Part shown: positions 6,520-10,451 of the stretch, in pieces
How the letters are laid out: each line of letters starts with the position of its first letter
How positions within the stretch are numbered: position 1 is the first letter of the stretch
Position numbers and translations under genes: made by a program
Notes under the pieces: model-generated
Told to the model about the DNA's origin: nothing
Databases searched by the model: none
Seen by the model: the letters and a program-made list of their open reading frames with translations, nothing else
Assembly: GCA_019689515.1 (NCBI GenBank)
Contig: JADGHI010000097.1
Span: 1 to 10,451 of the forward strand
From: Acetobacteraceae bacterium
GTDB taxonomy: Bacteria; Pseudomonadota; Alphaproteobacteria; Acetobacterales; Acetobacteraceae
Direction: 5' to 3'
DNA: 10,451 nt

Positions 6520-7398
6520 CTAGCCCACCGGATTCTCCAGCACGCCGATGCCGGAGATCTCGATCCGCACCACGTCCCCGGCCTTGAGGAACTTCGGCGG
6601 CTGGAACCCGATCCCGACCCCCGCCGGCGTGCCGGTGGCGATGATGTCGCCCGGCTCGAGTGTGATGCCGGCGCTGATCGTCTCGATCAGGGTGGGGATG
6701 TCGAAGATCAGGTCGGCCACCGCCGCGTCCTGGCGCAGCTCGCCGTTCACCCAGGTGCGCAGGCGCAGCGCGCCGGGATCCGGCACCTCGTCAGCGGTGA
6801 GGATGGCAGGGCCCATCGGGCAGAACCCGTCCAGGCCCTTGCCGAGGATCCACTGCCGGTGCCGGTGCTGCAGCGTCCGTGCCGTCACGTCGTTGACGAT
6901 GGTGTAGCCGAAGACGTGCCCCATCGCCTCGGCGCGGCGGATGCCCCGCCCGCCGGCGCCGATCACCACCGCCAGCTCGCCCTCGTAGTCCACGGAACCG
7001 GTCGGATCGAGATGCGCCGGGATCGGCTCGCCCGGCCCGATCACCGCGGTCGGCGGCTTGGAGAACACCACCGGCGCCTCCGGCACCACCTCCCTCGCCG
7101 TAGCGTCGAAGCCGGAGCCGGCGAACTCCTTGGCGTGCTCGTGGTAGTTCTTGCCGACGCAGAAGATGTTCTTCGCCGGGCGCGGGATCGGCGCCAGGAC
7201 CCGCGCCCCCGCCACCACCGGCGCGGTCGAGAGGCGTGCCGCGACACGCGCCAGCGCCGCCGGGCCAGCCGCGATCACCGCGCGCATGTCCTGCGGCAGG
7301 GCGGCGTCCACCGGCGCGGGGTCGCGCACCAGCCCGTTGGCGTCCAGCACGCCGACCCGCGTGCCGCCCTGCGGATCGCGGAAGGTGACCAGCCGCAT
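6520..7398 (-). CDS. Fumarylacetoacetate hydrolase (FAH) family protein
   Basis: This 292-residue cytosolic metal-dependent enzyme belongs to the FAH superfamily, whose members hydrolyse, decarboxylate or isomerise acylpyruvates and related 2-oxo/dioic compounds in catabolic pathways. A short N-terminal domain (about 1-70) precedes the FAH core: FCVGKNYHEHAKE (79-91), DYEGELAV (137-144, metal ligands E139 and E141), IVND (167-170, D170 as third ligand), GKGLDGFCPMGP (186-197) and the signature TGTPAGVG (255-262). The length is typical for the single-domain bacterial branch. The ATG at 7398 overlaps the amidase stop as TGATG, and a GGAGGGGAG ribosome site lies inside the end of the amidase gene, so translation is probably coupled. 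The pairing with an amidase suggests the FAH enzyme acts on a product of amide cleavage. The exact reaction (hydrolase, oxaloacetate or acylpyruvate activity, or isomerase) cannot be assigned. Confidence 0.94.
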   Translation of the reverse strand: MRLVTFRDPQGGTRVGVLDANGLVRDPAPVDAALPQDMRAVIAAGPAALARVAARLSTAPVVAGARVLAPIPRPAKNIFCVGKNYHEHAKEFAGSGFDATAREVVPEAPVVFSKPPTAVIGPGEPIPAHLDPTGSVDYEGELAVVIGAGGRGIRRAEAMGHVFGYTIVNDVTARTLQHRHRQWILGKGLDGFCPMGPAILTADEVPDPGALRLRTWVNGELRQDAAVADLIFDIPTLIETISAGITLEPGDIIATGTPAGVGIGFQPPKFLKAGDVVRIEISGIGVLENPVG

Positions 7399-8822
7399 CA
7401 GCTCCCCTCCCCTTGCCGCGCCGCCGCCGCATCGGGATCGGCGAGCGGCACCGCCGCCGCCCGCTCGATCGCCCGCGCGCCGCGCAGCGCCAGATCGTCG
7501 CGATAGAGCGCCGCGACCACCTGCACCGCCCTCGGCATCCCTTCCCCGTCGAGCCCGACCGGCACCGTGACCGCCGGCTGGCGCGTCAGGTTGAAGGCGA
7601 AGGTCCAGGGCGCCCAGTCCCGCCACAGCGCCTCCGCCGGGCGCAAGGTCGGCGCATCGGCGTCGAACGCCGCGGTGGGCGTGGCGGCGGTCAGAACCAG
7701 GTCGTAGCGCTGGTGGAACCGCGCCATCGTGTGCGCCGCCTCGAGCCGCATCGCCTCCGCGGCGAGGTAGTCCGCCGCGCTCATCGCGCCGTCCCGCTCC
7801 GCCACCTCGCGGATGCCAGGCTCCAGCAGCTCGCGCTTCTCCTCGGGCGTCGCCGCCACCACGCGAGCCAGCGCCACGGCCCAGACACGGCCGAAGATGG
7901 CGCGCGTGTCCGGCAGGCCGGGATCGGCTTCCTCCACTGTCGCGCCCTGCTCCTCCAGCAGCCGTGCCGCGGCCGTCAGCGCCGCCTCGCCATCCTCGTC
8001 GAGCGGTGGATCGAAGCCGAGGCGACGGACCAGCGCGACGCGCAGGCCCGCCACGCCGTCCTCGATGCCCTGGCGCCAGTCGCGCGGCTCGTCCGGCAGG
8101 CAGTAGGGGTCGCGCAGGTCGAAGCGCGCCATGGCGGAGAGCATCAGTGCCGCGTCGCGCACGCTGCGCGCCATCGGCCCGGCCACTGCGACGTGCCCGA
8201 AGGCCCCGAGCGGCCATTGCGGCACCCGCCCGAAGCTCGGCTTCACGCCCACCAGCCCGCAATAGGCCGCCGGGATGCGGATGGAGCCGCCCGCATCCGA
8301 GCCGATGTGCAGCGGACCGAAGCAGGCCGCCCCCGCCGCCCCCGCGCCGGAGGAGGACCCGCCCGGCGTGCGCCGAGGATCCCAGGGATTGCGCGTGATC
8401 CCGTGCAGCGGGCAGTCGCCCGGCGACTTCCAGCCGAATTCGGTCGTCGTCGTCTTGCCGAGGATCACCGCGCCCGCCGCCTTCAGCCCCAGCACCGCCG
8501 GCGCGTCCTGCGACACCGGCTCCGGGTCGGTCGTGCGGCTGCCGCGCCGCGTCGGGAAGCCGGCGAGGTCGAGCAGGTCCTTCACCGTGGCCGGCACGCC
8601 GTCGAGCGGCCCCATCGGCCGGCCGGCCATCCAGCGCGCCTCGCTCTCCCCGGCGGCGACCACGGCGCGCGGATTCATCACGGCGAAGGCGTTGACCCAG
8701 GGGTTGTAGCGCGCGATGCGCTCCATCACGGCCTGCAGCGCCTCCACCGGCGACAGCGCGCGCCGCGCGTACAGCGCGAGCAGCGTCTCGGCCGACATCA
8801 ATGCGGGATCGGTCACGTCCAT
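7398..8822 (-). CDS. Amidase-signature family hydrolase
   Basis: This 474-residue enzyme belongs to the amidase signature family (Ser-cisSer-Lys triad), which hydrolyses amides to acid plus ammonia or amine, probably in the cytosol. The triad is visible: K81 in ATVKDLLD, the cis-serine S156 in TPGGSSSGAG, and nucleophile S180 in GSDAGGSIRIPA, with the family's usual 24-residue distance between the two serines. The normal family length and the lack of GatB/GatC neighbours make a stand-alone catabolic amidase more likely than the tRNA amidotransferase subunit GatA. The start at 8822 has GAAGG about eight bases upstream; an in-frame ATG at 8852 has no ribosome site, and longer versions would run into the divergent gene. 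It is the first gene of the - strand group and is translationally coupled to the FAH gene. The substrate is unknown; half-amides from imide cleavage are one possibility given the divergent gene. Confidence 0.95.
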   Translation of the reverse strand: MDVTDPALMSAETLLALYARRALSPVEALQAVMERIARYNPWVNAFAVMNPRAVVAAGESEARWMAGRPMGPLDGVPATVKDLLDLAGFPTRRGSRTTDPEPVSQDAPAVLGLKAAGAVILGKTTTTEFGWKSPGDCPLHGITRNPWDPRRTPGGSSSGAGAAGAACFGPLHIGSDAGGSIRIPAAYCGLVGVKPSFGRVPQWPLGAFGHVAVAGPMARSVRDAALMLSAMARFDLRDPYCLPDEPRDWRQGIEDGVAGLRVALVRRLGFDPPLDEDGEAALTAAARLLEEQGATVEEADPGLPDTRAIFGRVWAVALARVVAATPEEKRELLEPGIREVAERDGAMSAADYLAAEAMRLEAAHTMARFHQRYDLVLTAATPTAAFDADAPTLRPAEALWRDWAPWTFAFNLTRQPAVTVPVGLDGEGMPRAVQVVAALYRDDLALRGARAIERAAAVPLADPDAAAARQGEGS

Positions 8823-9204
8823 CTGGGAGCCTTCAACATCCGGGCGCAGCATGACGGTTGGCCCGCGCGAGGCAACCCCTGCCTGTCCGAAGGCATGACC
8901 GCCCTGCGCCGGCCCGCACGCGCATTGCCCGGCGGCATGGGGGAAGGATGCATCGAAGCGGGCAGCCATCGTCCCACGCCGCACCGCACAGGGCCGCGAG
9001 ATGGACAGTCCTCCCCGCAGGTGGCGCGCGCGCGTCCCCTTCCCGTGATCGCCAGGGCCGCCCACATCGCGCCGGTGGCGGCCCGACCGGCGGGCCGCTC
9101 GCCTGCCGGACTTCCCGCGCGCCCCGCTTCGGCGCAGCATCGCCGCGCACGGGCGAGCGCCGCCCGACGCACACCGGCGCCGCCCGCCCAAAGGAGCGAA
9201 CCTC
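8823..9204. other. Divergent intergenic region between amidase and deacetylase-family genes
   Basis: This 382-base spacer separates two genes that start away from each other, so it should hold both promoters. Open frames cross it on both strands, but they lack ribosome sites and protein-like sequence and are typical of GC-rich DNA. I see no convincing sigma-70 hexamer pair. The one ordered element I found is the palindrome at 9078-9098. The ribosome site of the rightward gene, AAGGAG, is at 9191-9196. Confidence 0.6.
9078..9098. promoter_or_regulatory. Perfect GC-rich palindrome in the divergent promoter region
   Basis: GCGGCCCG (9078-9085) and CGGGCCGC (9091-9098) form a perfect 8-bp inverted repeat around a 5-base centre, about 107 bases before the deacetylase-family ATG. 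It could be an operator for a dimeric regulator controlling both directions, or an RNA hairpin. No regulator gene is in view. Confidence 0.3.
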
Positions 9205-10122
9205 ATGTCCGACACCCGTCCCGACGCTTCCAGGCCCTGGGAATGGCCCGAGGAGCACTGGCGCAAGATCGTCGGCCGCGCCCGCGCCGGCCGCTCGCTG
9301 CGCCCGGCCGCCTGGCCGAACGGCGCCCGGTGCTGCGTCGCCCTCTCCTTCGACGCCGACCACGACACGATCCCGTTGCGTGACGGCGACGAGAGCCCGA
9401 TGCGCATCAGCCAGGGCCAGTACGGCAGCCGCCAGGGCGTGCCCCGCATCCGCGCTCTGCTCGCGCGCCACGGCATCCGTGCGAGCTTCTTCTACCCCGC
9501 CGTCTCCGCCCTGCTCTATCCGGAGGAGGTCCGCGCCGTCGCCGCCGAAGGCCACGAGATCGGCATCCACTCCTGGATCCATGAGGCCAACACCCGCCTA
9601 CCCCCGGGCGTCGAGCGCGACCTCACCCTCCGCGCCGCGGACGTGCTGGAGAAGCTCTCCGGCCGCCGCCCGGTCGGCATCCGCACGGCGAGCTGGGACT
9701 TCTCCGTGGATACCCTCTCGATCATTCGCGAGATGGGCCTGCTCTACGACTCCAGCCTGATGGCCGACGACGATCCCTACGAGCTGCTCGAGAACGGCGA
9801 GCCCACCGGCATCGTCGAGCTGCCGCCGGAGTGGATCCGCGACGATGCGGTCTATTTCAACATGGTCCGCTTCTCGGCGCTGCGCCCCTACACCCCGCCC
9901 TCCGCGGTCGAGGAGATCTTCCGCGCCGAGTTCGACGGCGCCTATGCCGAGGGCGGGCTGTTCCTGCTCACCATGCACCCCCATGTGATCGGCCATCGCA
10001 GCCGCATCGCGCTGCTCGACCGCCTGCTGCGCCACATCAAGAGCCACGCCGGCGTGTGGTTCGCGACCCATGAGGAGGTCGCGCGCCACTGCAAGGAGAG
10101 CGCCGGCGCCGCCGCGCGCTGA
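9205..10122 (+). CDS. NodB/polysaccharide-deacetylase-family hydrolase (PgdA/cyclic imidase-like)
   Basis: This 305-residue enzyme has the NodB (carbohydrate esterase 4) fold but no signal peptide or membrane anchor, which argues for a cytosolic small-molecule hydrolase rather than a wall-modifying one. The metal site is visible: SFDADHD (D50, with D52) and H-S-W-I-H (H122, H126). RTASWDFS (160-167) and TMHPH (256-260, H258) supply the later motifs. The SFDAD form in place of the usual TFDD, together with the HSWIHE and HPH motifs, resembles the Helicobacter PgdA/PuuE branch. Enzymes with this fold include ureide (allantoinase) and cyclic-imide hydrolases. The ATG at 9205 has AAGGAG eight bases upstream. 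It is divergent from an amidase gene, which fits imide or amide breakdown, but the substrate is inferred. Peptidoglycan deacetylation remains an alternative. The last codons and stop are part of a repeat that continues downstream. Confidence 0.9.
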   Translation: MSDTRPDASRPWEWPEEHWRKIVGRARAGRSLRPAAWPNGARCCVALSFDADHDTIPLRDGDESPMRISQGQYGSRQGVPRIRALLARHGIRASFFYPAVSALLYPEEVRAVAAEGHEIGIHSWIHEANTRLPPGVERDLTLRAADVLEKLSGRRPVGIRTASWDFSVDTLSIIREMGLLYDSSLMADDDPYELLENGEPTGIVELPPEWIRDDAVYFNMVRFSALRPYTPPSAVEEIFRAEFDGAYAEGGLFLLTMHPHVIGHRSRIALLDRLLRHIKSHAGVWFATHEEVARHCKESAGAAAR

Positions 10123-10219
10123 GCCGCGCTTCGGCCGGCCGGCCGGGCGAGCGGCCGCCGGCGCCTCGCGCTGAGCGGCGCTTCGACCAGCCAGGCGAGC
10201 GGCCGGCCGGGCGAGCGGC
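10115..10219. repeat. Imperfect tandem repeat spanning the deacetylase stop codon
   Basis: The 19 bases at 10115-10133 (CGCGCTGAGCCGCGCTTCG), which include the TGA stop, recur at 10167-10185 with one difference, a period of 52 bases. Within the array the 11-mer GGGCGAGCGGC occurs at 10145-10155 and 10209-10219, and with one change at 10193-10203. It looks like local slippage or duplication at the gene end. Confidence 0.65.
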
Positions 10220-10243
10220 GACTGGCGCCGCCTCGCCCGGCCG
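10204..10243. terminator. Long GC stem-loop between convergent genes
   Basis: Bases 10204-10220 pair with 10226-10243 to give a 17-bp stem with a single bulged base and a 5-base loop (ACTGG). It lies between the + strand deacetylase-family gene and the end of the - strand partial gene, five bases from the latter's stop, and is symmetrical enough to act in both directions. No T-tract is present, so it is a hairpin terminator or mRNA-end stabiliser by position and strength rather than by the full classical signature. Confidence 0.6.
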
Positions 10244-10247
10244 CGCG

Positions 10248-10451
10248 TCATGCGGCCTGGGCCACCGCCGCGCTCCAGGGCGAGACCACGTCGCTGATCC
10301 CGACCCGCTCGCCGTCTGCCCGGACCTGGATCAGGTTCGGGCAGGCGAAATTCACCGGCAGCACGGCGTGCTCGACACGCTCCACCGGCGCACCGTCGGC
10401 GGCGATCGCCTCCACCACCGCCGGCGGCAGGCGCCGGTCCGCGGTCACCGC
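10248..10451 (-). CDS. C-terminal fragment of an unidentified protein, cut by the window edge
   Basis: An open frame enters from the right edge and stops at 10248-10250 (TGA on the - strand). It covers about 67 codons with no stop up to the edge. A GTG at 10448 is possible, but no upstream sequence is available to judge it, so I take this as the tail of a longer gene. The visible part includes HAVLPVNFACPNLIQVRAD and ends SPWSAAVAQAA, with no signal or membrane segment. Its tail has a faint likeness to the C-termini of DSD1/D-threonine-aldolase-type PLP enzymes, but the expected His of the metal site is absent, so I assign no function. It converges on the deacetylase-family gene across a strong hairpin. 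Confidence 0.55.
   Translation of the reverse strand, partial: AVTADRRLPPAVVEAIAADGAPVERVEHAVLPVNFACPNLIQVRADGERVGISDVVSPWSAAVAQAA

Noticed and set aside
7399..8262. An apparent fusion of a long upstream segment to the FAH protein in one frame.
   Set aside because: The added part is an Arg/Gly/Ala-rich out-of-frame reading of the amidase gene. The real FAH start is the coupled ATG at 7398.
7413..9383. A 656-codon open frame on the + strand opposite the amidase.
   Set aside because: It is antisense to a gene with a complete catalytic triad, is Arg/Pro/His-rich with no domain, and lacks a ribosome site. It is a GC-rich shadow frame.
8823..9476. An N-terminal extension of the amidase frame by up to 218 codons.
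   Set aside because: The extension has no family homology by eye, overlaps the divergent deacetylase gene and has no ribosome site. The start at 8822 has one and gives the usual length.

Overview
The window is very GC-rich and gene-dense. It carries an expansion of periplasmic binding proteins of the tripartite tricarboxylate transporter family (TctC/Bug), all with Tat-like twin-arginine leaders, next to small-molecule hydrolases. This combination suggests a soil or water alphaproteobacterium of the Acetobacteraceae (Roseomonas-like). The taxon is an inference from composition and gene content; there is no rRNA or marker gene to confirm it. Everything here looks chromosomal and catabolic. I see no tRNA, rRNA, CRISPR, transposase or phage gene.

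Layout. Positions 100-3250 (+ strand) hold three tandem paralogous TctC-type binding proteins of 327, 327 and 328 residues. Each is preceded by a related leader in which a CTTG and an ATAA element lie at exactly the same distance. They end against a convergent block. Reading right to left on the - strand from 8822 to 3420 are five co-directional genes: an amidase-signature hydrolase, a fumarylacetoacetate hydrolase (FAH) family protein (stop and start overlap as TGATG), an unrecognised 247-residue protein with clearly lower GC, a fourth and more distant TctC-type binding protein, and an M20 family metallopeptidase 13 bases behind it. A 382-base divergent intergenic region (8823-9204) separates the amidase from a NodB/polysaccharide-deacetylase-family gene on the + strand (9205-10122). 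That gene ends in a repeat- and hairpin-rich convergent spacer, followed by the C-terminal end of an unidentified - strand gene that runs off the window.

How the genes may work together (inference). The binding proteins would capture carboxylates or related anions in the periplasm, but no TctA/TctB membrane subunits are present, so they must use permeases encoded elsewhere. The amidase, FAH hydrolase, M20 peptidase and deacetylase-fold enzyme (a fold that includes cyclic-imide hydrolases and PuuE-type allantoinases) could form a peripheral pathway that opens cyclic imides or amides and trims the products to carboxylic acids. The most unusual items are the fixed-spacing leaders of the three tandem genes, the altered ligand-loop motif in the middle paralogue, and the low-GC orphan gene lodged between catabolic genes.
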